A stretch of DNA of 64,000 nucleotides from Meandrina meandrites (GCA_963693305.1 OY855905.1:3004201-3068200), one strand, 5' to 3'. Positions 11,685 through 22,207 are shown, counted from the stretch's first letter. Numbers and translations are program-made. The notes: generated by a model not told the origin, from the letters alone.

Positions 11685-12839
11685 TGTGTTTGTTGTTGTA
11701 CCATGTGTATTGAGCCTGCATGGATTTACGTTCCGGTCAGCAGGGCACTTCCCGAACAAAGCGGGTATTTACTTCATGTTTCCTTTATTATAGTATACTG
11801 TATTTCGTTTTATAACCCCTTTACCGGTTTGATGCCATTATCATGCAGATCCTGGTTTTATGCTTCTCCAACATAGAACAGTGATTTACTTTAGCGAAGT
11901 GCGGTGGTATTTCTCTCTCGGAGTTTATAAATTTTCGAGTTAGAGATGGGCAAGACAGTTTTTGCAAACCAATAAGATTTGTTTGTGTCAGCTTAGCTAG
12001 GGCAATCCCAACTGGGAGGTCCTTTACAAAAGGGTGCAAATACTACATTTTTTGTAACCTCCAGCAAGAGAACAGTAGGTCATGATTGAGTGTGTGTGTA
12101 GGGGAGTAAAGTGCGGGAAGCGGGATTTCTTAGGTGGTAGGAACTGGAAGAAATTGAATTTTATTTTGCAGCATTGCATAATATTTTACAATAGGAACAG
12201 TACAAAGAGGCAGGAAAGAAAATGGTACAGGAATCAGAAACTTCAGACCCTACCCCTGCCCCCAGCATTAACCACCTTTGCAACAAAGAGTACAGGGAGC
12301 AGGAGTTTCAGACCCCGCCCCAGCCCCCTACTGCCAGCCTGGTGATTCTCAACTCGACTCCTCACCAAACCCCTCGCTGCTTGGCGGCCAAGACCAAAGC
12401 ATGAGGCCGCTAAAAAAAGCACACGCTCGCGAAATCCCGCCAGCTACGCAGGCTAATATCCACAAGCTAGTCATTACAGCTGCTTCCAGTAAATTAAACA
12501 CAGAAAACTCTCATCAACAAGATGTTTTCAAAATATATTTATTACTGAAAAGACCTCTCTAATTTTGGTTACAGTCTACTTTTCGTTACAGTCCTGATTA
12601 CTAATAAAAGTTAAGCTAACTCATTACATAGACTATTTTTAGGAACTTTACTATTATATTTGTGAGCTAAACCATCAACATGTGGCTGAATACATCTTTC
12701 TTCGACCAAAGTTTTTGACTGAACTAAAAAAAATGCCATATTTTTCAGATATACTTAGGAATATTATAACACTCGGGTTAAACAAACATTTAACATATTA
12801 GTATAATTAACATTTCTCTTGATATATCAAAACTAATAT

Positions 12840-12864
12840 TAATAATAATAATAATAATAATACC
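12840..12864. repeat. (AAT)n microsatellite
   Basis: A run of AAT/ATA triplets in the 3' flank of NLR-A. It is much shorter at the matching place in unit B (23513-23532), so it changed length after the duplication. Confidence 0.8.
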
Positions 12865-12999
12865 AATACCAATGCTGTTATACTGAGAGAAGCCTTACTT
12901 TTTATAAATAAAACTGAACGCATGTACATGTAGCTGACTATACTCTGACAGATAAGATGAAATTTACAAGTTTAGTTGGTCGAGCAGTTATGTAACAAT

Positions 13000-13472
13000 A
13001 ATTTCCAACTCAGTGAGTTTACAATTCACATCTTTAGTGTTCTCGTCTGTGAGAGTATTAATGAATCGCTTAAGTCAGACTGAGGCAAAATTTTAAAATT
13101 AGTTTTTAATTTGAAAATTAACTGCTGTCATTACTAACAAATAAAAGCTAGCCTCAAGCAACTAGCCACAAGCAAACTTGAGTGAAATTCACTGCAAGCA
13201 AACCAAACTACACTGTAGAACTAACTGCAAGCATAGATCCGAGAAGAACAGAAACAGATAAGACAAGAAGCTTGGACTCTTGATATCTCAATAGATAAAA
13301 TAAACTACTTTATGCAAAAATCACCTAGACCGATTTGAGTCATAAAACAGGCATCTGATACCATATTGTTGGTAATTAAGGAGGCTCACAATGGTTTCCA
13401 GCCCTTTTCCAGTTCTTAAACTTCGATGTTGTAAACTTGATGATGTAATGTTATAGGTCTAACTCTCAGACT
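13000..13472 (-). pseudogene. Degenerate LRR tail downstream of NLR-A
   Basis: At 13008-13040 the sequence again reads like the inverse of the LRR unit (CTCAGTGAGTTTACAATTCA, then CATCTTTAG). It is followed by about 400 bp of unrelated DNA before the NLR-A ORF begins at 13473. The same short phrase (ACAATTCACATCTTTA) bounds both sides of this stretch. This suggests an insertion or deletion event that moved the stop codon of NLR-A. Confidence 0.45.
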
Positions 13473-16400
13473 TTACCAACTAACTCTACAATTCACATCT
13501 TTAAGAGCATCACACAGGTGTGATACACCTTGGTCTGTTATCTCATTACAAACAAAGATGAACTCAGCAAGTTTACAATTAACATCTTTTAGTGCATCAC
13601 ACAAATATGATACACCTTGGTCTGTTATCTTGTTACCAGAAAGGTTCAACTTAGTGAGTTTACAATTTACATCTTTTAGTGCATCACACAGGTGTAGTAC
13701 ACCTTGGTCTCTTATATTGTTACGAACAAGACTCAACTCAGTGAGTTTACAATTTTCATCTTTTAGTACATCACACAGGTTTGATACACCATGGTCTGTT
13801 ATCCCTTTACCAATGGTACCAGCAAGACTCAACTTAGTGAGTTTACAATTGCCATCTTTAAGTGCATTACACAGGTCTGATACACCTTGGTCTGTTATTT
13901 CCCTAGTATCAAGGTTCAACTCGACGAGTTTACAATTTACATCTTTTAGTGCATCACTCAAATCTAGTACACTTTGGCCTGTTATCTTGTCACCAGAAAG
14001 CCTCAGCTTAGTGAGTTTACAATCTACATATTTTAGTGCATCACACAAGTGTGATACACCTTGGTCTGTTATGTCTTTACCACCAAGGTTTAACTCAGTG
14101 AGTTTACAATTTGCATCTTTTAGTGCATCACGTAGGCATGATAAACCTTGTTCTGTTATGTTTTTACCAAGAAGTGTTAACTCAGTGAGTTTACAATTTG
14201 CATCCTTAAGTGCATCACACAGGTGTGATACACTTTGGTCTGTTATACTGCCACTCGCAAGGCTCAACTTGGTGAGTTTACAATTTGCACCTTTTAGTGC
14301 ATCACACAGGTGTGATACACCTTGGTCTTTTATCTCTTCACTAACAAAGCTCAACTCAGCGAGTTTACAATTTACATCTTTTAGTGCATCACACAGGTGT
14401 GATACACCTTGGTCTGTTACATCAATGCCAACAAGATTCAACCCAGCGAGTTTACAATTTGCATCTTTTAGTGAATCACAGAGGTGTAATAAACCTTTGT
14501 CTGTTATTATTCTGTTACCTTCAAGGTTTAACTCAGTGAGTTTACAATTTGCATATTTTAGTACATCATGTAGGTGAAATACACCTTCGTCTGTTATGTT
14601 GTTATAACCCAGGTTTAATTCATTGAGTTCATGCAAGTGCTTTATAAAAAATGCAATTGCCACGCAGTCAACTGGTGTTACTTGACAAAAAGACAAATCT
14701 ATTCTGTTACTAAACTTACTGTTCCTCTGTAGTTCAGAAGCTGCCTTCTCTACCACAGTTTCATTATTGTACTCAAGCAAACACTTTATCATGAGAAGAA
14801 TCTTTTGCTTTGTTTGAGGCCCAGCTTCTTTCAAAGAGTCGTGAAGAAGACTGATAAAACTATTAATTACTTCATTTTCCTGGCCACGGAGCAGACCTGC
14901 CACAAACTGAATCACCATATGCCATTTTGGATCTGAAGCATTTGAGGTGATAAAGTCACTGAGGTCACTGGGGTCCATCTTTGCAATTTCTCTGGCAGCA
15001 AGCAACTCTTGGAGAATCAAATGAATGAAGCAGAATTGAGAGTTAAATCTAAAAGCAGAGATTTGACTGTCTGGCATTCGGTTAAACAAGCCACAGTTTT
15101 GTACTCCCCTCACCTCAACTGAATTGAACACCAGTCGCCTTTCTTCTATTCCTGTTTTGGCCAAGGATCCTACTTGGGTTAAAGTTTCTTCTACGGGAAC
15201 TGGAAAGCCAACATTTCCCATAAGGTAATCCACTGTCAATGGTTTGCCCTTAAATTCTGGGTGATGCTTGAAGATAAACAATCTCAGAGCTCCTTCGTAA
15301 ATCTCTGTTGACGTTGTTGGTAAAGTAACTCCTGAATCCTGGCCTTGGAGTGTGATCAAATGTTCCAAAAAGGAACAAACAATGTAACTGTTCACAGGAA
15401 TGTAGCACAAAGACAACAGTTCTAAGTTGCTGCTGATATGTCTCCATATTCTGTTCACTGTTGCCGTGTCATTTTCACAAAATTTGTGAACATATTTCTT
15501 AACTTTCTCTGGTGTAAATCCCATTATCTCCACCTGCCTGTCAAATTTAAGGCCTGCAACACTGTGCACCACATTGGGTCTGCAAGTTGTTAGAACTGAG
15601 GCCCCAGGAAGCTGGTTTCCTTTCACTAATTTGACATACAGTGCAGAGAATGGCATTACCTCTGTAGAACTATTTCCACTTTGTGCCTGCTCATCCTGCA
15701 AACAGCTTTCATGGTGCTTGAATTCATCCAAGCCATCAAAAACAAGAAGTACTTTCTCTGGGTTGTCCAAAATGTACTGGAACACTTCATTGCCAATGCT
15801 TTCTTCTGGGCATAGAAGGCTCATTAATTGTTTAAGAGATATTTTTTCTGTTGTCTCAGTATTGAACCACCTGAACTGAAACAGAAACATGAGTTCAAAG
15901 CTTTTGCTGCTGTCACGCAACAGATGACCATTGCTCCAGTCACGCCATAGTTTCGTACAAAGTGACGACTTTCCGATCCCCGGACGGCCAACTACAAGAA
16001 TCTTGCGAGGATCTTGGGTATCTTCGTTGGGAAGAAATAACTCGTCAAGTTTCTTTATGGGTACTGCATCATGCTGGGGCTTCAAATAGATGTCAAATAT
16101 TTCGTGCCTTTCAGACAAGTCGCCAAACGCGTGTTTCGCTCTTCCCGTGTAAATGACAAGATCGACAAAAATGTCGTCCAAGAGCCTGTTACTATTTTCG
16201 GGTTGAGTAATCAATGGTTCCAGAAGTTCTGTTTCTTTCCGAATTCGTCCTTTCATTCGCAATGTGGTCTCGTGGAGTGTGACTGGAGTTCTACTCATGC
16301 TGAAAAAGTACTTCTGGCAAAATTCGGAGTCGAAGGTGAACTCTTGACTTCGTTTTGCTTTCATTAAAAGATAACACAACTCCAGCAACACGAGAGAAGC

Positions 16401-17027
16401 AAATAGAATGTTCACTATCCAAATTCCCGTCGCCCATATAGCATTGTCAGATCCAACAGGATTATCACAGTTAATAGCTGAGGCATCATCTTTTGTCACA
16501 TTCAAATCCGTGGAATTTACTGTGGGATTCACGGTTGGAGAAGCGCAGACGAATTCCGTAGGAAAGCCATTTGGATAAAACACGAAGTTCTGTAACAGTG
16601 TAAACAAAATTCCTAACACGAGTCGCACAAGCAGATGAAGAAAGTATGAATAAAACACTCGACGAGTTGTGACCCTTGGCCGGCGGCGAGGGTTTTCTGG
16701 ATCTGGTTTCAAGGCGGCTTCCAGCTCATCGACTCGCTTTTTAACAAAGCACCAGGAGTAAGCGAAGCACACAGCCAACTGAGGAGCAAAACACAAAAGG
16801 ACAAATCCATAGAGTGGGAAAGGAGAGTTGTACTGTTCGTCATATTTCACCAAACAGTCGTTACGAGAATCTGGAGACGATGGGCAGCGAAATGTTCGAC
16901 GTTCGCTGGTTCTTAGCTGCCCCGTGTATCCAGCAAATATTACTAAAGCTGGAAGGTAAGAAACGGCGACTATGTAGCCAAAAGAACTGAAGTACTTTGA
17001 AGAAAAAAGCTCCTTCAAACTTTCCAT
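13473..17027 (-). CDS. NLR-A: connexin-like 4TM + NACHT + 13 LRRs, 1184 aa
   Basis: Single long exon starting at ATG 17027 (context ACCATAATGGAA). Residues 1-225 hold four predicted membrane spans: about 16-36, 72-94, 124-148 and 198-223. Loop 1 has C48 and C58. Loop 2 has C161 and C187 with two sequons (NST 171, NVT 176). The loop between TM2 and TM3 is basic. This pattern and local strings (TFRC, ELCYLL) resemble connexins. The NACHT domain follows: Walker A GRPGIGKS at 347-354, Walker B LLVFDGLDEF at 427-436, and TTCRP near 480. From about residue 800 there are 13 leucine-rich repeats of 29 aa, quite diverged from one another at exposed positions. It ends abruptly with DVNCRVSW. The likely role is a membrane-anchored innate immune sensor; any channel role is inference. 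It is a paralogue of NLR-B. Confidence 0.92.
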   Translation of the reverse strand: MESLKELFSSKYFSSFGYIVAVSYLPALVIFAGYTGQLRTSERRTFRCPSSPDSRNDCLVKYDEQYNSPFPLYGFVLLCFAPQLAVCFAYSWCFVKKRVDELEAALKPDPENPRRRPRVTTRRVFYSYFLHLLVRLVLGILFTLLQNFVFYPNGFPTEFVCASPTVNPTVNSTDLNVTKDDASAINCDNPVGSDNAIWATGIWIVNILFASLVLLELCYLLMKAKRSQEFTFDSEFCQKYFFSMSRTPVTLHETTLRMKGRIRKETELLEPLITQPENSNRLLDDIFVDLVIYTGRAKHAFGDLSERHEIFDIYLKPQHDAVPIKKLDELFLPNEDTQDPRKILVVGRPGIGKSSLCTKLWRDWSNGHLLRDSSKSFELMFLFQFRWFNTETTEKISLKQLMSLLCPEESIGNEVFQYILDNPEKVLLVFDGLDEFKHHESCLQDEQAQSGNSSTEVMPFSALYVKLVKGNQLPGASVLTTCRPNVVHSVAGLKFDRQVEIMGFTPEKVKKYVHKFCENDTATVNRIWRHISSNLELLSLCYIPVNSYIVCSFLEHLITLQGQDSGVTLPTTSTEIYEGALRLFIFKHHPEFKGKPLTVDYLMGNVGFPVPVEETLTQVGSLAKTGIEERRLVFNSVEVRGVQNCGLFNRMPDSQISAFRFNSQFCFIHLILQELLAAREIAKMDPSDLSDFITSNASDPKWHMVIQFVAGLLRGQENEVINSFISLLHDSLKEAGPQTKQKILLMIKCLLEYNNETVVEKAASELQRNSKFSNRIDLSFCQVTPVDCVAIAFFIKHLHELNELNLGYNNITDEGVFHLHDVLKYANCKLTELNLEGNRIITDKGLLHLCDSLKDANCKLAGLNLVGIDVTDQGVSHLCDALKDVNCKLAELSFVSEEIKDQGVSHLCDALKGANCKLTKLSLASGSITDQSVSHLCDALKDANCKLTELTLLGKNITEQGLSCLRDALKDANCKLTELNLGGKDITDQGVSHLCDALKYVDCKLTKLRLSGDKITGQSVLDLSDALKDVNCKLVELNLDTREITDQGVSDLCNALKDGNCKLTKLSLAGTIGKGITDHGVSNLCDVLKDENCKLTELSLVRNNIRDQGVLHLCDALKDVNCKLTKLNLSGNKITDQGVSYLCDALKDVNCKLAEFIFVCNEITDQGVSHLCDALKDVNCRVSW

Positions 17028-17954
17028 TATGGTTCCTCCATTGCGGAAATGAAGACAACTCCCAGCCTTGCACGTGACTGTCTGCCGTACTCCCGTCCAA
17101 GGGTGAGAAGGGCTTTACTCCTATATGCTATGCCCGCAATGCGTGCATAAAGAATGATGAACCATATTCTGAAAAGTTACTGGAAAGGAAAAAGATTATT
17201 TCTTATGTCTCTTATCTGTTGTTCTCTGACTGTGGCTCTCAATTCTTCGATTCGATTGATTGTATCAATTTTCTCCTAACTGTGTTAGTGGATTTTTTTT
17301 TTCAAAATTCTCTTTGCAAGTGTTAAAAAATTCCCAGTTTTTATGTTTCAGAAAGGTAGTATTTACATAAAAAACATAGAATAAATTGTTAAAATTGAAA
17401 TTTAGGGCATGAAGTCACATCAACAGACAGAAGACCTTATAGATCTGGTGATAATCAAAAGATATAAACCTCCGGGAATGAGAAAAAAATTTTATGGCAG
17501 TTTTCATTTTGGCCGGCACCTCGTGTAAAGATAAAGAAGTTGAATGCTTCTATAATTGACGCAAGAAGCATAGCAGCACCGAATCCGATATTATATGCAT
17601 CTGTTGAGGCGATTATACGAAGTCTCCAGGGAAGAGGGAGGGGAAGAATTTAGTCCGGTTCCTCAGTTTTCAACGTGGTCTCCCTTTTAGATAGAATGAA
17701 TTGAAAGAATTCAAACATAGACAAACTGGCGAAATTCTCAGCCAATATTTGCATGGCAGTTTTCCGTTGGGTACCTCGCTTTGTACAGATAAAGTTAAAT
17801 TAGTGCTATAATTAAGGAGTATTACGTTTCTCGGAATAATGGGGTACTCCTGTTTTAGATAGAATAAATTGAAAGTAATAATAATATAAATAAACTGGAA
17901 CAAACTTCTTAGTCCACGTATGCATTCTTAAGGCGGGTTTTTACCTGAATTTGA

Positions 17955-18244
17955 GTACGGAACTTTAGTCTGGAATAATATTGCACCGGCATTACGAGAC
18001 AAACCTAAGACAGTTTACCGAAAAACAATTCGTGACTTAATGTTCAATTTGCTTTCAGCTGAGGATGACTATGTTGAAATCAATAAAATCGTTGACTTTC
18101 TAAAATCTTTAGCTTAATTTAACTCATTGTTATTGTTATTTATTGCTATGTTATTCCTTATTATCTTTCTTATTACTATTCCTTCCTTTAATGTAGATTA
18201 GGTTTTAACTTTTTGTAAATTTATTTATTTATCTATCTATCTAT

Positions 18245-18275
<31 letters not shown>

Positions 18276-18397
18276 TTTTTCTTCTTCATTTTCTTCTTCA
18301 CCTCCGCCTCGAATAGCTTGGCTAATTGCGGGAGGTGAAAATATTGTAAATAATATTATTAAGTAAATAAAGTTTTGTTGTTGTTGTTGTTGTTAGA
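17955..18397 (+). pseudogene. 3' end of a CR1-type non-LTR retrotransposon
   Basis: The frame from about 17955 to 18116 reads a typical RT C-terminus (YGTLVWNNIAPALRDKP, then KTIRDLMFNLL, then FLKSLA and stop). It is followed by a 3' UTR with a TTTA-rich tract and a terminal (GTT)n tail at 18374-18396. It is heavily 5'-truncated and sits inside the MITE at 17928-18754. Confidence 0.75.
18222..18279. repeat. (TTTA)n tract
   Basis: Tandem TTTA/TCTA units within the 3' UTR of the CR1-type fragment. Confidence 0.9.
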
Positions 18398-18750
18398 AGA
18401 AAGAAAATTTATTTTGGAACACCACCAGACAGTTGACCCCAACGCAAGAGCACCCCAGGTTGTCAGGGGACTGTTTGGGTTTCCATCTACTAATTTGTAA
18501 CTTTAAATTTTATTTTTAAAATCACATTAAATCTTCACCATTTCTTATTTCTCGAAATTTCACTAATCCATTGAGAAAAACTATCTCCTCCCAAATGTCC
18601 CCAGAAAACACCCAAGAATTTACAAAACACCGCAAAACATAGATTCATGGGATGAGTAAACAGTTTTTCAATTGTTTGAAACGCGAACGAGATATTCGCA
18701 TTAAACCCAAGTTACGCGGCGGAGAAACGGCCTTCAGGTACAACCCCGCC

Positions 18751-18984
18751 TTAAGGCGGGGTTGTACCTGAAGGCCATTTTTCTCAATGGATTGGTGAAA
18801 TTTAGAAAAATAAGAAATGGTGAAGGTTTAATATGATATTAAAATTAGAATTTGAAGATAAAAATTAGTAGATGGACACCCAAACCGGTCCCCTGACAAC
18901 CTGGGATGCTCTTGCATTGGGGTCTTCTATCTCTTCTTTAACCTCTTAAAATTTCACTCAAATTCTGGTAGAACTCCGCCTTAA
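18751..18984. mobile_element. Second GGCGGG-family TTAA MITE, head-to-head with the first
   Basis: It shares TTAA 18751-18754 with its neighbour and runs in the opposite direction. It begins AAGGCGGGGTTGTACCTGAA and ends AACTCCGCCTTAA at 18984. The arms repeat the neighbour's interior in reverse (ATGGACACCCAAACCGG, CCCTGACAACCTGGGATGC). It is shorter than the 421-bp copy at 28720-29140, so it is internally deleted. Together the two copies form a large hairpin-capable palindrome centred on 18752. Confidence 0.8.
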
Positions 18985-19080
18985 TCACGTCGTCAGAGAA
19001 AAGACCATGAGGCTTGTTTGCCATACAATTGTCAACAGGTTTCTGTGAATCCAGAAAATTTACTTCGTGTCCTTAGCTAT

Positions 19081-19491
19081 GCACAGTCATGTAAAATATG
19101 TATATTCCGCCGAGATTAGGTCATTAATCACCTTCAGCACGTGCAGAGCAATGTGTTGCAATAGGACTTGTTGCTCATTGGTCGCTGGGTGATATAAAGG
19201 GAAAAGGACGCTCATAACTCGTGGTTAGTTAATTCAAACCGACGAAGAGGGAACTTCAGTTGGCGCCCACCCACCCACCCAGTTCAAGCCGGGGTTGATG
19301 CCATCTCCGGTATGGGAAGGTGTTCCGGGAACTTGCGGTTGATTAAGTGAATACAAGTAACCTGTCTGCCCTGAGTTCCTTAGTTCCCGGAACCCTTTTC
19401 CCATATTCATGCCACTTCGTACCGGATTAGTTCCGGTCGGAGTTGTGCTCCCATATCTCATTGATGACAATAACCAAGGCGGAATAATACA
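19081..19491. mobile_element. 411-bp insertion unique to unit A, flanked by CTAT
   Basis: Unit B reads CCTTAGCTATTCTACGA without interruption near 29840. Unit A has the same flanks split by 411 bp with CTAT on both sides (19077-19080 and 19492-19495). The insertion has subterminal TATTCCGCC and GGCGGAATA and a TATA-like GATATAAAGGG (19190). It also has a TTGGCGCCCA motif resembling a tRNA primer-binding site (19259) and an internal inverted pair GTTCCGGGAACTT / AGTTCCCGGAAC. It could be a TRIM/LTR relic or a MITE. The minus-strand frame inside it is not convincing as a gene. Confidence 0.7.
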
Positions 19492-21207
19492 CTATTCTAC
19501 GACCCACTTGTTACACACCAAGCTACTTAATTTTTGACTGAACATCAATTTCGTAAATTAGATTTCAACGGATTCCATCCATTAGTACTGCGAAACTGCG
19601 ACATTGCCTACGAAATGACATAAGCCTTGACTGAATTCCATCTACGCATATCGATACATAGCATGTAATCAGTCGTTCCCGGCTTCGTCCACAAGAGATC
19701 TGGGAACGAGATTGCGCAATTGGGTAGATGAGTTATCAGGGCCTGTGTTGTTGAAGTTCTGAATGAGACTCGCCTTTACCTTGGCTGAGCCTCTTAGCTA
19801 ATCAGTACAATCTCTAAGAACCATCGTGGGTATAGTACGATCACTAATTGAATTCTTTACTTTATCAATTTCTCCAACGATATTCTATTTTTTGCCACAT
19901 AAAAATTAAACACACCGAACTTTATCGCCAACTGGACAAGTTTCGTATTTTGGTTGGCAAATTAAGTTCTTTCAGTTTATTTATCTTTAACACGAGGTTC
20001 TTTGCCTACATTAACCCCGACTGGTGGTAAAAAATAGACATCGATTGTGAATGATCAGGGTTTGACCAGATACAAATAAACAATTAACTGATAAGTTAAA
20101 CTCTGTAAGTCAAAACATCGATTCAGTTTTTTTCCAGAGTGCTTCAAATTGCGTTATTATAAATTATCAACGCAGAAAAAAAAACGCTGACTCACATAAA
20201 GTTATTTTTGTTTATTTAACAAGTAACTTTTCGGGTCAGTAAACCCGAATTCAACATTGCTTTTATTACAATAAGAAAAATAGATTACTGCGAGCTCATG
20301 GTAACTTCTGCTCACGCAGAGCCGCAAATGGTGAAAACCAGATGCCAAGGAATTTGCATTGTTTGCTGCCAAAATAAAAATGACACCATTTCGGCGTTTA
20401 TAAATATAATTTAATGTTCCTAATAACAGCAATAAATGTTGCACGGAAAACTAAATATCGGACGACTTGTACTTTGTAAAAGAGTTTGCCCGATCGCGAG
20501 TTACACATACAGTGGAGTAAAGCTAGTCACCGCGATTGTTTCAATTCAAATTAAACAGATTTTATCCTTCATCGGGGAAAGTTTTGTATCTTAGCGACAG
20601 CGAAGTAAAATTTACTGTTATGACTCTACAGTCATTATAAGTAAATTTTAGATGACTTATTTCACTATTCGATTTTCATAGGAACATGTTTTTATTTCGC
20701 CCTGCGCTTACAATATATTTCAAAATGGCGGGAAACTCCCCAACTAGATGACAAATTTATTATATTCTTTTTATCTTTTCTTTCCTCTCCATCTTCCGCC
20801 AATTATAAATGCGCTGTTCATCGTTAATGCAATGTTTTATTGTCTCTGGCTTTTCCTTTAATACAATTTTGTTCCGTTTTGGGGAATTCGCGAAACGAAC
20901 TTGCTTTGCTAGTCCCGCCTGGATCGTGGTGAACTTTGAGCAACACTGACAAATTTGTGAATGTGTACGCGACAGATGTCTCTAAACGCTGTTTTTTTCC
21001 TAATTACAAAGCCTTATTTCTTAAATTGCTTTTAGTTTATTTATTTTACAAATGGTTCATTTAGGCAAGCCAAAGGAACGTATTCATGACACTATTAGCT
21101 CTTACCTCCTGGATCCGATAAACAAATAAACAACAAAAGTTATAAAAAATAAGATGGCAACTGAATTTTCAATTCTTTTCATAGTCTCAACGTATCTATT
21201 GATAATT

Positions 21208-21280
21208 AACAATTAGACCCGCAGCCCGCAAGGGCTACGGGTCAATAGCCCATGAGGTGAAGCCGAATGGGCTATTGACT

Positions 21281-21313
<33 letters not shown>

Positions 21314-21457
21314 TAGTATCACCCAACTAGTCGGACAGAAAAAGCAATAATAAAGTTAGCAAATGCAAGTTGAAGAAAGATTTATTTGGGAATAAAACGA
21401 AAGAAAGCGTCGCGAATTTCGCTACTCGATGACTATTGCTAATAGTCCTCTAGTAGC

Positions 21458-21495
<38 letters not shown>

Positions 21496-21510
21496 GTTGG
21501 GTGATACTAA
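21208..21510. mobile_element. 303-bp composite TIR insertion unique to unit A
   Basis: Unit B reads TATTGATAATTGAGGTTAG uninterrupted near 31480, while unit A is split, with TAATT at both edges. The inserted DNA has two inverted-repeat blocks. The first is AACAATTAGACCC (21208) with GGGTCTAATTGTT (21300). The second is TAGTATCACCCAACTAGT (21314) with ACTAGTTGGGTGATACTA (21492). It is either two MITEs nested or side by side, or one composite element. Confidence 0.82.
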
Positions 21511-21665
21511 TTGAGGTTAGTTTATTTATCCAACCATGAGAATGATGTTCTCAAGACCTCGAAAAGCTAGATTTGATAAGGCACAATAATAAACAAATAT
21601 AATAAAAGCCTCTTCGGTAAACTTTTGTCTTGCTCTAAATCTCAAGATATTTTTAAAATGATGTC

Positions 21666-21850
21666 ATGGCAGAGTCGTTATCTCTAGAGATGTCTGATGT
21701 CGAATTGGTTACCGAAATGTCAGCTCAGTTCTGCCGTGTAATGAACATTCAAATTGTGCGCAGAGCGGTCTTATTTTCGATACCTACCCAGGGAGCGCGC
21801 GCGCAAAAAAAATTGCCAAATTCACAAACCAGAGCTGTGAATAAACCGCT
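21666..21850 (+). other. Small ORF present in both duplicated units (copy A)
   Basis: An ATG frame beginning MAESLSLEMSDVELVTEMSA is present here and at 31640 in unit B, with two substitutions over the first 45 codons. The two copies then fall out of frame at an A-run. I do not recognise it. Recent duplication alone explains the similarity, so coding status is open. It may be a relic exon. Confidence 0.3.
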
Positions 21851-22157
21851 TTCATTTTCCGATTGTAAACAACTGTTGCTATGGCCATTACTATGTAAAA
21901 AAGCTTCTACCACTGTGTACATTCCTTGAATTTCAAACTTATCAAGGGACAAATTCAGCAAAATCGTTCCACAATGTTTTCTTTTTTTCAGTGTTCATTG
22001 GTTTTAAATCCTATATTAAAAAAAGACGTTTTCATCAACATCGTCATATTTTAGGGCACCATTCCACCTTAAAAGGGCAATCCCAACAGAGAGGTCCCTT
22101 TCAAAAGGATGCAAATGCTTCATTTTTTGTAACCTCCAGTAAGAGAACAGTGGGTCA

Positions 22158-22158
22158 T

Positions 22159-22207
<49 letters not shown>

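Larger units (their letters stand above)
17928..18754. mobile_element. TTAA-flanked MITE (GGCGGG family), interrupted by a retroelement
   Basis: The ends are TTAAGGCGGGTTTTTACCTG on the left and CAGGTACAACCCCGCCTTAA on the right, inverted and TTAA-flanked. The interior (GGAACACCACCAGACAGTTG onward) matches the copy at 28720-29140. A CR1-type 3' fragment is inserted between about 17960 and 18397. In unit B the corresponding site near 29740 is empty (TATTTGTAATCACGTCG). Confidence 0.82.
11998..21862. repeat. Tandem segmental duplication, unit A (carries NLR-A)
   Basis: Unit A and unit B (22076-31830) align along nearly their whole length. Both start at a common block (GGGCAATCCCAACNGNGAGG, then TTTTTTGTAACCTCCAG) and end at CAGAGCTGTGAATAAACCGC followed by TTTCA. 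The order is the same in both: spacer, degenerate LRR tail, NLR gene, promoter, and about 2 to 4 kb of upstream DNA. A spacer of about 215 bp separates the units. In unit A I see no further gene in 12000-13472 or 17028-21860, only mobile elements and shared non-coding DNA. Confidence 0.9.

Noticed and set aside
13558..14577. Long plus-strand open frame of 339 codons antisense to NLR-A
   Set aside because: It is the reverse complement of the LRR repeats: the 87-bp period is a multiple of three and keeps the antisense frame open. The repeated VSLQFTSFSASHRCDTPWSV units are LRR shadows.
19234..19470. Minus-strand frame with Gly/Thr/Pro-rich product
   Set aside because: It lies within the insertion unique to unit A, has no homologous features and no splice context; likely chance.
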